From Dillenia suffruticosa (lineage: Eukaryota; Streptophyta; Magnoliopsida; Dilleniales; Dilleniaceae): a stretch of DNA of 64,000 bases. The translations under genes were made by a program, and so were the position numbers. The notes under the pieces are model-generated. The model saw nothing but the letters and a program-made list of their open reading frames with translations. It had not been told where the DNA came from and made no database searches. Below, piece by piece: positions 46,790-58,213 of the stretch (within the stretch, counting starts at the first letter, position 1; every line of letters starts with the position of its first letter). Location of the stretch: contig JAVTVX010000034.1 of the NCBI GenBank assembly GCA_033439265.1, forward strand, positions 18,304,501-18,368,500, read 5' to 3'.

Positions 46790-48183
46790 ATTGTGCCACT
46801 TTTTTTCGGATTTTTTTTATTTATTTTAAGTTCATTTTCAAAATATTTTCATTAAATTGAAGCTAAAAATAAAAATTTTTCAATCAAATATGTTTTCATA
46901 CTTCATTTTAAACAAAAATAGAAAATTAACAAAACAAATAAATCAGTAACATATTTTTTTTATAAATAATCGATATCTAATAATCATTTTAACAGAATAA
47001 ATTCGGATCAATCTGAATTGAACCGTTAAGAAATCAAACTTTTCTTGCATCTTTTTTCTTTATATATAAAATTTGAATATAAGAATTTATTTAAAAGATA
47101 TCGGTATTTATTTACTTATCAACTAAGTATTGGCATAGATGATTAATATTAGGAACATTACATGTAAGTTTCTCAAATTTGATTTATTACAAAAGATAGT
47201 AATATTTGGATTGAATAGTTAATATTTGTGGAAACTCATATTTACTGGATATGGAAATGGAAGCCCAACCATAGTATTATGTTGTTTATAAACTAATTGA
47301 CGATTGATTTTCTCAAGGAGAGTATTGGGGAGGTTGTTTTGCTAATGTTAAGAAGAATGACAAACAGTCAATGAGTTTTAGATCAAATAATACTTTCTCC
47401 CTTTTCATATAATAGACTCAGATTTGAGTCCCCATTATACATCAAAAGAAAAAAAAAAGAAGAAAGAGTGACGTACAAATAATCTAATAAGGATAATCAA
47501 ATGGTGTATTTGAAGAGGGATCGAAGAATTGTATTTGCATGCAAAAGAAATGGTGAAGGGACATAAAAGTAAAAGAAACTTCACTAATATTCAAAAATCC
47601 AACTAGTCAAAAAAGGTTTTCAATGTTAGAGAATGTTTTTAAGTAAATAGTATGAAAATTTTGATACCATAATAGAGGATTATCAAAAATGCAATATAAC
47701 TTTGAACAAATTAAAAATAAAAGGTTTAATTTTAAAACAATAATTATGTATTTTATGCAAAAAAAAAAAGGATGAATCAATTAACTATTTGTGTCATCTT
47801 AGCATCTCTAATCAATAACTTCTTTTTTTTACCAATAAAAAATAAATTGGTAATTGTCTTTCAATCACTTCATTAATTGTTTTAACGTATAAATTCTATA
47901 AAATTTAGAGGTACGAGCCCACAAAAAAGATGACAATATAAGAGAAGAGAAGAATTAATTGCCTAATTTTTGAAAATTTGATATTGAAATACACCAAAAA
48001 TATGTAATCTTCCATATGCATGATTGTTATAGCACTTGACATAAATATCCAATAACATAAAAAGATTATTAATATCCACCTTGTTAAACACCACACACCA
48101 AATAAAACCTTATTAGTTGAAGTAAAATAGGGGTGCTTGGGAACATTAATAAGATATAAAAAGAGAAAAGAACTTGCAAGTAG
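46790..48183. other. AT-rich intergenic DNA upstream of THO1
   Basis: No supported gene. The distal part merges into LINE-like sequence from about 48160. Confidence 0.6.
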
Positions 48184-48976
48184 AAATACAAAAAGTATCA
48201 AAACCCAAATTGTAATGTCAAGAATATTGTAAATATGTTCATCGCTTTGTAAAAAAGGAAATGAGGGGAAAAAAGCTACGTCTTGTCTATCATTAAAATT
48301 TCTTAAAAATAAAAATCTGAAAGAATCGTATATCCCTTTCGATTAGTCTTTGATAAAAATCGAATGAAGTCTATACAAACTATGGAGACAACGGAAAGTG
48401 GTAGACAAAGAAGATTTTTTTATACAAAGACTCAAAAAAAGAGAGAGAACCATCACCTAATTTGAAAGATATAAGAGGACTAAAAGTAAGTGAGGAATAA
48501 ATTTTAAAAAACAATAATAATAAAAAGAAAAAAAACCTCGAACACTTAATAACCTCATCCGTGCAATCAAAACCCGAACGAAATACAAAAAGTATCAAAA
48601 CCCAAATTTTAATGTCAAGAATATTGTAAATATGGTTATCGCCTTGTAAAAAAGGAAATGAGGGAAAAAAAAGCTATCCCTTGTCTATCATTAAAATTTC
48701 TTAAAAATAAAAATCTGAAAGAATCATATATCCCTTCCAATTAGTCTTTGACAAAAATCGAATGAAGTCTACACAAACTATGGAGACAAAGGAAAGTGGT
48801 AGACAAAGAAGAATCTTTGACACAAAGACTTAAAAAAGAGAGAGAGAACCATCACCAAATTTGAAAGATATAAAGGACTAAAAGTAAGTGGGGAATAAAT
48901 TTCTAAGGACAATAATAATAAAAAGAAAAAAACCTCAAACACTTAATAACCTCATCCGTGCAATCAAAATCCAAAC
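48184..48976 (-). mobile_element. Tandemly duplicated LINE C-terminal fragment
   Basis: Two direct copies of about 397 bp (48184-48580 and 48581-48976) are highly similar. On the minus strand they resemble the L1 reverse-transcriptase C-terminal region seen in introns 12 and 18: ISFKLGDGSLSFFESLYKK and the region before it. A third partial CACTTAATAACCTCATCC block follows at about 48976-48993. The duplication arose after insertion, since both copies break at the same place. Confidence 0.7.
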
Positions 48977-49215
48977 ACTTAATAACCTCATCCATTCTAT
49001 TGAAAACGATTCTTATCTTGATAACTTTATATTATATGAAATTATGTTTTAAAAAGAATTTTTGAAACTATTTGTTTACTAGAGAAATGTTCTTGTATAT
49101 TATATTACAAGAGCCGATTCACGCTAAACAAGTTTTGAAAACCTAATTTCAACTCATCAAGTGGTACATTTTAACCAACATATATCCCAACTTCTTACCA
49201 ATTTAAAAATCATAT

Positions 49216-49836
49216 CACTATTAGAAAAAAAAATCTAATTACCAACCGCTAATAACAACCTAAATATAAACAATCAATAATACTAATTACCAATCAAAAT
49301 AAAAATTATTAAAACTTAGATGTTTATCAATCAACGACTAACTCACACATTTTGATCGTTAAGAAGTTGATATTTTAATGCCAAAAAATTTACCAAGCAA
49401 CTATCTGCCATTTCTTTGTAGTTAGTAAAGTTTTAATTTAGTGATTAGGTTGATATTTTTGTATAAATATATTTACCAATTAATTAACAATAGAATTATT
49501 ATGATTGATAAATATTTTGATTACTAATTTAATTAATAATTAATTATCATTGAATCGCCAATAGATTACTTACCACAATATATTTACTAACTATTAAATG
49601 TTTATTGGTAAATAGTTCATAAAAAGTTTTACACAATAATATTAATTAAAAGTTTTACCAATGATAACAAAATAGTTTTTAAACAATTAGTAAATATTTT
49701 CCATCAATTACAAACCAATAAACAACTAATTACCAACCAAACATATAACAACTGAAATCATTCAGTTAATAATCAGTTCATAAGCATCTAAAGTTTACAA
49801 CTTTCTATTTCCCACGGTAATTGATTGGCAATAGTG
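49216..49836. mobile_element. Possible non-autonomous CACTA element
   Basis: The left end CACTATTAGAAAAAAAAATC (49216) is a typical CACTA terminus. A right terminus candidate is TTGATTGGCAATAGTG, ending at 49836. The interior is AT-rich with many TTACCAA and TTGGTAA words in both orientations, like subterminal repeats. The 3-bp flanks (TAT and GAG) do not match, so the right boundary is uncertain. Confidence 0.4.
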
Positions 49837-50226
49837 GAGATTGAGCCACGCCTCTCATTTTTGTTTATTATGGTTAGATTAATTTCATCGCTTAATAACA
49901 AAAACCAATAACAATAAAATTAACATTGGTTGAGGTAGAATATAAATCATAATGTAATAGATCACTTGATAACAAATCAATGAAGCAACAATCACCAATT
50001 TATCCCTTGATTAATGCAACTGAGCAAGAAATTTCCAAATTTATGTATGTGGGTTTTAGGATCTTACATTATATCTTTTGTGTATATACATATATAAAAA
50101 TTGGGTCCCTTTTTACAAAATAATTAAAAGATATCAGCTTAATTTCACTTGAATTGAATTCAAAGCTTGGACTTAGCAAGAAATATAACAAAGACACCGA
50201 AACTCCCTTTACAATATACATATGGG

Positions 50227-50675
50227 TAGACATGAGCCCGGACAGGTTTGGGCCCGAAAACTGGCCTGGCCGGCCTGAAAAAGCCCAGCCCGTGAACCGG
50301 CACGGTACTACAGTAACCCGAACCAGCCCGAACCGGTTACTGTAGCGGCCGAGCCGGTTCAAGGCTTTTGGAACCGTGAACCGGCCCGGACATGAACCGG
50401 CCCGGAACCGGCCCGGCCGGTTCCAACGGCTCTTTGTCCCTCTTTTTTTTTTTTAATTTTTTAATAATTTTTCCCCCTCCTTGTTTGGCCAAACTGGGCC
50501 GGCCCGGTATGAACCGGCCCGCCAGTTCCGATTCAGCAAGCTGGGCCGGTTCAAGTAAAAAAAATTTGGAACCGGCCCGGCCCGGCCCGGCCCGGACTGA
50601 CCTAGGAACTACAGCTAGCCCGGCCCGCAGTTCCTGGAACCGCCCTTGAACTGGCCCGGCCCGGTTACATGTCTA
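50227..50675. mobile_element. GC-rich hAT MITE with perfect 8-bp target duplication
   Basis: A 449-bp element starts TAGACATG (50227) and ends CATGTCTA (50675), flanked by CATATGGG on both sides (50219-50226 and 50676-50683). Eight-base duplications and short inverted ends of this type are the hallmark of the hAT superfamily. The interior is packed with CCGGCCCG and GAACCGG words, in sharp contrast to the AT-rich surroundings. It encodes no transposase. Confidence 0.88.
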
Positions 50676-50683
50676 CATATGGG

Positions 50684-51427
50684 TTAGTTAGATTTTAGTT
50701 TTTAGTGTAATTGTTAAATTTCAATGTTAGAATTAATCAATTTTATTTTTTAAACTCAAGCTATCTGAATGCATGGCAGGCACGCATTAAAAGACTTCTT
50801 GAGGGTTTCAAACCGTTTTCTCGAAATTGGATTGTTCAACAAGTTGACTAGTGAAAGCGATCCTCACGGATTACAGATTGACAAAAGAGTTAGAAGATTT
50901 CTTTGTCACAATAAGCGGTTTATTTAAGCAATATGCATATTCAAGAACCGGATGATGGAACAGCTATCATGTATTTAATGGTCCAAAGACGACAAAGACA
51001 GTGGATCTATTTGAATTGTGGTAGGGAACACTAGACAAGGAATTGCACTTATAGCGACCCTTTACAAATAAGAGATCTATAGAAGCATGACTCATGCAAT
51101 TGAAGTGCTCGGGTCTGCATGGTGCGACTATGCGGGGGCATGTCTGGATGCATGACAAATGCAAGAAATATATTCTAAGGTTGGTTGTTCTAGTAGTTGG
51201 GGTATTAATTGCAATGTAGAATAAAAAAAAATCTCCTGGGGTTGTTGGGATGCAACCACAATTTTTTATGTAACCCTACATGATGGGTAGCATAGGGCCT
51301 TGTTGGGGTTTTGTAAGGGGTTAAGGCCATTGAGGACACGGACCCTTTTGTTGGGGGAGATTCATTACACCCCCAACATGTGGGACATGACTCTAGTAGC
51401 CATGGCATGCGGACGCACAACATGACA
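50684..51427. other. Intergenic, possibly retroelement-derived
   Basis: No supported gene. GC-richer patches near 51100-51170 and 51230-51420 resemble LTR or leader sequence but I cannot place them. Confidence 0.35.
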
Positions 51428-52598
51428 TGTTAGATTTATGCATATGTATCAGAAGTGCGATAAATTACAAAAATTAAACAGTCAAAATTTCTGCGTAAAT
51501 ATATCGATGTGTAAGTCTTCAAAATTCGTGAACCGCGAATTCTCTCATATAGATCGATTGATCAGGATGATGATCATAAAATCGAATCACCATCACAATA
51601 TCACAACATCTTAACCCTAAATCTGATGATCGCAAGACGGAAAAATTTTCTATTCAAATTTTTTCGATCCCTTGAGATAATCTTCTCGCTCTAGAGAATG
51701 TGTATCTCTCTCTCAGCTTCTCTCTCTTGGCAATGTACTCTCAAGAAAGAATTAATCAAACGTACCATTGGAGAAGTTAAAGCACACCATTAAAGTGGGA
51801 TCATGGAGAGATACATTAGGAGAGTTTTTTAATCATGGGTTAACTACCCATTTCAAATTTAATTTTACTTGTGGTAAAAGCCTCTCATGGGCTTATTTAC
51901 CAATATCTTTCATTTGCACATAAGGGTACTTCACGTCCGTTATAAAATCACAACTCATGTGATCTTCCACATTATCCTACTAGACTTTCATATAGGATTG
52001 GGTGTTGTGTAACAGGTGAGTATACTTGTAAATAATAACTTCTCGATACATCTGTTAGGATAACCAAGAAGTCACCATAGTATCAAAAAAGTATTCGCTA
52101 TATCCCAAACTCAACAACTTATATCCATCGAGCCACTTTCCTTATCGAAAGTGATATCTAATCATTGCTCAACTATATATTTGTTATTATATTTGGATTC
52201 CAATATGGATTAACATAACAGATCGATCGGTGAATGCTACATAATGATATAATATTGATTGGCTTTCTTTTTCCAAAATCGAATCCATCAGACTCAATTC
52301 AATTATTTTTCTAGATTTACCGCTTAAATCTCAATTATTTTTCGACCCATAGATAAACAGACTAAATCAGCAAATATTGAATTAAGACTTCTAGAAATAG
52401 CCAAAAGTAATAAAGGTGTAAAAGATCATATCAAATGGATCTCGAGTCTCATACAGTAAAAACAAGGATCAAGATCATACTATCATCTCAAATAATAGTT
52501 CCTATTATCCTATGGTCGTTTTATCACACGCGGTATGAAACATGTCATAATATTATTTCCCAATCTCTCAAAATAGTATATTTTAAATTTCTCTAACA
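51428..52598 (-). mobile_element. Possible copia LTR
   Basis: On the minus strand the segment can be bounded as TGTTAGAG (from 52598) to ATCTAACA (to 51428), TG...CA ends with the inverted TGTTAGA/TCTAACA. It lies about 440 bases downstream of the copia RNase H terminus at 53041. No second copy is seen in the window, so the LTR call rests on ends and position only, and no clear polypurine tract precedes it. Confidence 0.4.
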
Positions 52599-53040
52599 CT
52601 GTAAAATATGAAATTCAGTCTACACATAAGATTTTATCCAAAAATCTTAAAGAGAGTATCACAGAGATAATATTACTAGATACAGGTGATATATGAGATC
52701 TTAAACCTGACTATTTATAGGCAATATGGATGTGAGTATGTTCATATTGATCACATCGCATATAATCTCATCCTAAACATGTATCAGAGTGACTTATGTT
52801 CTATCAAGGCTACTCTTAAAGTCTCTTACAACTAAAAACTATTTTATTCCTACTCACTCAGAGTTAGAGATAATCACTCGTATGAGAGAATCGATCACGC
52901 CTATCTAATTTATCTTTTATCACAACATAATATAAAATATATGACAATATATAAGTACAACAAATGAACTTGTAACTGAATAATACACATATGTCATATA
53001 TATAAAACAATAAGAATCATAATCTATATATAGTGAAAAA

Positions 53041-53713
53041 TATCAAAATACACATAAATCTAACGATTCACTATGTCTCATAAAAAAATCTCTCGTAATG
53101 GGTTTGATAAAATGATCAACTACTATACTGTTTGTAGAAGTGTACTTAATTGTCACTATATCTTTCTCGATGATATCTCTCACAAAGTAGTATCCAATAT
53201 CAATTTCTTTGATCTTATTATGATATTTAGGATCTCGAGTATAGGTAATGATAGTCTGATTATCACAATAAATTATTAATAATCTCCAACTATTTACCGT
53301 AACCCCTAAATCATTCAAAAATTTCTACAACCAAACACTCTTTTGAGGTGTTGCTGGACATGCCACAAGTTCAACCTTAATCATCGATGGAGATAAGCAA
53401 ATTTGCTTCTTATTGCTCTAAGAAATGATACCGTTATTAAGCAAAATAGCAAAATCTGATATTGATTTATGTCTATCCAGATAGTCACTTTAGTCGGCAT
53501 CTAAAATTACCAACAAGATGCAAATTATCTCCTCCATAATAAAAGGAGAGATTCGCAATTTGTTTAAAATATTTCAAAATCCTTTTCACTGATTTCCAGT
53601 GATCTCTCTAAGATTCGATTAATATCTACTCATTAGATCAATTACAAAACAAATTATTGGTTGTGTATATATCATTGCGTACATCAAACTGCTCATTGCA
53701 ATGGTATACAGTA
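53041..53713 (-). pseudogene. Second copia RNase H remnant, different lineage
   Basis: Minus-strand traces run AMSSLMYAMIYTQPIICFVI (about 53705), then several frames with SDYLDRHKSISD, then an open stretch 53318-53043: FLNDLGVTVNSWRLLIIYCD, NQTIITYTRDPKYHNKIKEI, DIGYYFVRDIIEKD and VVDHFIKPITRDFF. This is the copia RNase H end (usual YCDN...HIDIxxHFVRD...ADxLTKP). It is more divergent from the 2.8-kb copy than expected for one family. Its upstream part is cut near 53714 where CACTA-like repeats begin. Confidence 0.85.
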
Positions 53714-53719
53714 ATAGCC

Positions 53720-54717
53720 GATGGAATACAAGTTAAATAACTAACGATAAAATAGTAACATTTTTTTGACACTTGTAGTAATCGATAATACAATATAATA
53801 ATTTATAGTAAGATATGTAGTAACGTGACAGTTGTAATAATCGATGATACAAATTAATAACTTATATTAATATATATTATAACCGACGATAAAAGTTATT
53901 TCTTAACCATTTTCTAGCGGATGATAAAAGATAATACCATTTTCTGATACTTGTGCTAGCTGATGATACAAAATAATAACTTATATTAACATATGTGGTA
54001 ATCGATGATAAAAGTTAGTGATATTTCATAACCATTTTCTAACCCATGATAAAAGGGAGTAATATTTCTTAACATTTGTGATAACCGATAATACAAGATA
54101 TTTATTTATACTAATACATATGATAATTGACGGTAAATGACTATAATTTTTCCCAACATTTTTTTCTAACTGACGATAATAAAATATAGTAATTTTTTCC
54201 TAACATTTGTAGTAACGACGATAAAAGATAGTAATATTTTCTAATATTTGTGTAAGCGATAATAAAAAGACAGTTCGTAACACATGTGTATCCGACGATA
54301 AAAAGTAATAACATTTATTAACAGTTGTGATAATCGACGATAAAAAAATAGTTACATTTCCTAATATATGTTATTACTGATGGTAAATAGAAGTAATAAT
54401 TCTTAACAATTATTGTGACTAACGATAAAAGTAGTAATATTTTCTAACATATATGATAACCAATAATAAAATATAGTAATTTTTATCAAAGTTTTTGAAA
54501 TTGATGATAAAAGACCGTAATTTTTATCAACACTTTTCTGATCATCCATATAGATCTGGGACATATTCCAACGATGATCAAAACTGTCGGGATAGATCTA
54601 TCTCGACTGGTGTATAGCCAATTGAAGGTTTATCCATTAGAGAAGGTTCTGTCGATAGTTTTATTAGATTTAGCAAATGGTTTTTGTTCGTTTGGACGGG
54701 GTATTTGTTTTATAGTG
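53720..54717 (+). mobile_element. CACTA-type end with array of degenerate 41-bp subterminal repeats
   Basis: About twenty degenerate units of roughly 41 bp (core TAACCGACGATAAAAG then AGTAATATTTTCTAACA) run from about 53730 to 54530. A unique stretch then ends at TATTTGTTTTATAGTG (54717), the complement of CACTATAAAACAAATA. The same array and terminus occur inverted at 60474-61150. The element lies left of its terminus. The opposite end is not visible, and the array abuts a broken copia fragment. Confidence 0.6.
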
Positions 54718-57700
54718 TCTCTTTCTCCATTACTTGAAACTCTAGGGATCCAAATATTAGAAATTAAAGATAAAGAAAATCACCAATGACCTAACTGTAA
54801 GAAAAGAAAACTTTTTCAAAAAGTTCAGATGCTGTTTTGTAATTTTGAAATTTGCTTTTTTCCCCCGAAAAACTAAGAAACTTTTCTAATCTATAAAAAT
54901 ATAAGCTCCGACTATTGATTTGATAAAATTGCTCAAACCATGGCTCGCTCAAGTGGTAAGGCTCACTCAAGTGGTAAGGATTGAACAACAAGTTTAAATT
55001 AAAGATTTAATCTTTAATTTTCTAGTTATTTATTTTCTTGCATTTTTTTATTTTTTAAGTATTACTTGGGATATTCAATGCCTCAAATAAAATCATTTGC
55101 TTGAGCAATTCAATGATAGATTAGGTTATTCCCTCAAGATAATTCGGTTTGACATGTCGTCATCAAATTACCTATGGATTAGGAGTATCCCTATATTATT
55201 TTGTTTCTTTGTCTATTATTTCACATTTTTAATAATATGTTTTGATTAATGTTTGAATCACGTACATGTTTTATGCATTGCATGTTTTATAATATAATCT
55301 ATTTTTGTCGATATCTAAATTATGTTTATTAGTACTTTGTTATAATAACAAGTTAAAGGTTTGTATTTGAGAATTCAAAAACGTGTTACAAGTTTCATTG
55401 CCCTACACTTAGAAAATACTATACCGTACGTTCTACTCAGGGAGTTCAAACTTGTGATTATGTTTTTGCTTGAAATTTAAGCATATGTGTTCCACTCGAG
55501 GAATACAAACACATGGCAAGTTTGCAATAAGCATAACATGTAGTATTTAAGAATATCATTATTTAAAATCTTATTGATGTTTCTTAGATTTTATCTATGA
55601 TAATTATATGATACTCTATAATGTTATATGTTTATTACATGCATGTCGGGTTAAAAACTTTTATATATATGTTTAGGTTATCTTAATTTTTATTAATTCA
55701 TTGTGATTAGAAACTCTTATATATGTTGCAAAGAATACATCCATCTATTCTCTTTTTTCTATAGATTAGATACAGCTTTCCATGTACGAATGATTAGTGA
55801 GGAAACACTACCATAATAGATGTCTTAAAAACTAGGATTTCTGTGCTTATAACAATACTTGAGTGGTGAAAAATTTTTACTCAATTTTTTTTTTTTTGAG
55901 ATTTAATACTTAAACTTTCATGAATATATATATTTTTATGATTTTTATGACTCTTAAATAAAATAAAATAAAATAACTAGGATTTTTGTACTTTTAGGAA
56001 TACTTGAATGGTGAAGAGCTCTTACTCAAGCATTTTTTTTTTAATTTAATGTTTAAACTTTCATTGATGCATATATTTTTAAGATTTTTATGACTCTTAA
56101 GTGAAAAAAATAGGATTTTTTGTATTTATAAAGATACTCAAGTGGTGAAGAGTTCTTATTTAAGTATTTTTTTTATATTAATTGTTTAAACTTTCATAAG
56201 CGCGTATTTTTTTATGATTTTCATAACTTCTAAGTACAAAAAAAACTAGAATTCTTATGGTTTTGTCCAATCAAAAAGAGATTTTCTTTTCCTTTCCAAG
56301 ATAAAAGTTTTGATTTCTCAAGTATTGGACTTAACAAACTTAACCTATGTGATATAAGTCTTTTATATGTAAATGAGTGAATTAGTTAACTTGCACTCTT
56401 AGTAATGATTCATTTTATAAATACCGTGGAATAAGTTTTACTTATAAATAAAAGAGTTTGTTTTATTCGTACTTTTGAGTTTATGTTATGCTATTGTGAT
56501 TTCGAGACCAAAAGGCCGGTCATTATAATAGTGCAGCTTTTTACAAAATAGAAGTAAATTTGTAAATTGATGACAATTTTCAAGGCAGACTTGTAATCTT
56601 GGAGACAACTTTTTGAAATAAGTAAATTGATATTTCGAGACAACTTTTTCATAACTTATATTTGGACTGCATAATTGAAATCTTTTTCCATAAAACTATG
56701 AACAATTCAAAAAGTAAACAACATAAATTTTATTAAAATTTTTAGCTTTAATTAAGTTTTTTTTTACTGTATTTCGAGATTTCACAATGTGGGATAATTT
56801 GTATGAATAAGTTGTCAAATTATCTATCGATTATATGTATATTGAAATCTTTTGCATTTTGGGGAATACGACTTATAGTTCCAACTATACTCATACCCTC
56901 AACTTGGAAAATATAACGCACAATATGTATACAACACATGATATTTACGTCTTTTTATTTTATCACTATAAAGGTAATTGAGAGGGGTGAATAGCATATT
57001 TGCGTTATTTATTTTCTATTATTCATATTTTATTTGAACATTTTAGATTAATACCCAATATAATATTCATATATTTCACATTTTTAGATTATCCTTTTGA
57101 ATTAATATCACACCGTTTTTATATTTTTGAGATAATTCATTCGGTCTCAGGTCTAATTATCTTTATGTGCTTCTTACTTTTTTAGATAATTTGTTTCTGT
57201 TAAATCCCAAATTATCTTTATATTTTTATGCATTATATGTTTTTCTAGATACCATTTTTGGTTAATCTCTCAGGTTATCTATGAGTGTATTTAATCACAT
57301 TTGTTGATATAATTTGTGTGAGTTTCCACTAAATTGTCTCTATGCACATTATCATTATGCTTTCAAGACAATTTGTACTAGTTAGTCGCCAGATTGTTTT
57401 GATGTATGAAACAAACTCTGCTGGTTTATGCTTATAAGTTCAAACTCAACTAGCATAGATTTTAACTTTTGCGAGTTTTTGCATATTATTGTATATTTTT
57501 ATTTGTTAGCTCATGACTACCCGTATATGCATATGTTACCCACCCTTTGAGTAGTGCTAGCTTGTTGTCAAGTTATGCTTATGTTATATGTTTGAAAATT
57601 TCTGTTGCCTATTTCATATATTCACATGCCTTGATTTGTGATTATTCAAGCCCAACTAACATGTTAATAAGCATGATCAAAGTTATAACCTATTGACTCA

Positions 57701-57739
57701 TGTTCGCCAGCATATGTTTGATACTGGTTATATTTATGG
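54718..57739. other. AT-rich gene-free stretch
   Basis: I see no gene. It contains an 18-bp tandem pair at 54942-54977 (GGCTCGCTCAAGTGGTAA and GGCTCACTCAAGTGGTAA, resembling a tRNA A-box region) and the tandem repeat at 55831-56250. Confidence 0.5.
55831..56250. repeat. Three tandem copies of a ~140-bp unit
   Basis: Units begin ACTAGGATTT at 55831, ACTAGGATTT at 55976 and near 56109 (TAGGATTTTT), with the start of a fourth at about 56245. Each holds ATACTTGARTGGTGAAGAG and a TTTAAACTTTCAT block. Unit length 133-145 bp. Confidence 0.88.
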
Positions 57740-57753
57740 TTGCCCCACATTCT

Positions 57754-57784
57754 ATACCTTTCTCGGCCTTTTGGCTAAGATCAA
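57754..57784 (+). pseudogene. U2 snRNA 5' fragment, retroposed
   Basis: The 31 bases from ATACCTTTCTCGG to GCTAAGATCAA are identical to the 5' end of plant U2 snRNA as I know it. They are exactly bracketed by direct repeats TTGCCCCACATTCT (57740-57753) and TTGCCCCAGATTCT (57785-57798), 13 of 14 matching. There is no upstream snRNA promoter, no rest of U2 and no A tail. This fits a truncated, tailless retropseudogene made by LINE machinery. Confidence 0.88.
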
Positions 57785-57829
57785 TTGCCCCAGATTCTTT
57801 ATGTTTAGTGCTCTATGAGAACTCATAAC

Positions 57830-58205
57830 CAATGTTTTTAAAATCAAATCAGTAATCAACTCGATCTATTTATCGATTTATTGGTTTATTGATCAGATCG
57901 GTCAGATCATTTTACAAACCGAATGACATCACGATGATATTATATGTGTAATTTGTATATTATATATTTTAAAATAAAATAAAATTGATATATTTGTATG
58001 AAAAAATAATTTGTATTGATAACACATGAGAAATACTAACTGTAATGAAAAACCGCTCGAATCAATTTGAATGGTTTATTGGTTTTATCGATTTTGATAG
58101 ATTTTGATTTTATCCTATTTAACGGTAAATATATAACCAGACTATAGAATGGTTCACAGTTGAACTAGTCAAACCAGCCAATCTAGTCTAGTTTTAAAAA
58201 TATTG
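57830..58205. mobile_element. hAT-like MITE, 376 bp
   Basis: Inverted ends CAATGTTTTTAAAA on the left, and CAATATTTTTAAAA as the complement of the right end. Flanks CTCATAAC (57822-57829) and CTCTTAAC (58206-58213) match at 7 of 8 bases. The interior has imperfect inverted pairs such as GATCGGTCAGATC and TTGGTTT/AAACCAG. No coding capacity. Confidence 0.7.
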
Positions 58206-58213
58206 CTCTTAAC

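Noticed and set aside
50154-50649. Pro/Gly/Arg-rich frames on both strands
   Set aside because: Translation of CCGGCCCG words inside the hAT MITE, not a gene.
54942-54977. Possible tRNA gene
   Set aside because: Only an A-box-like 18-mer in two copies. No B box or acceptor stem follows.
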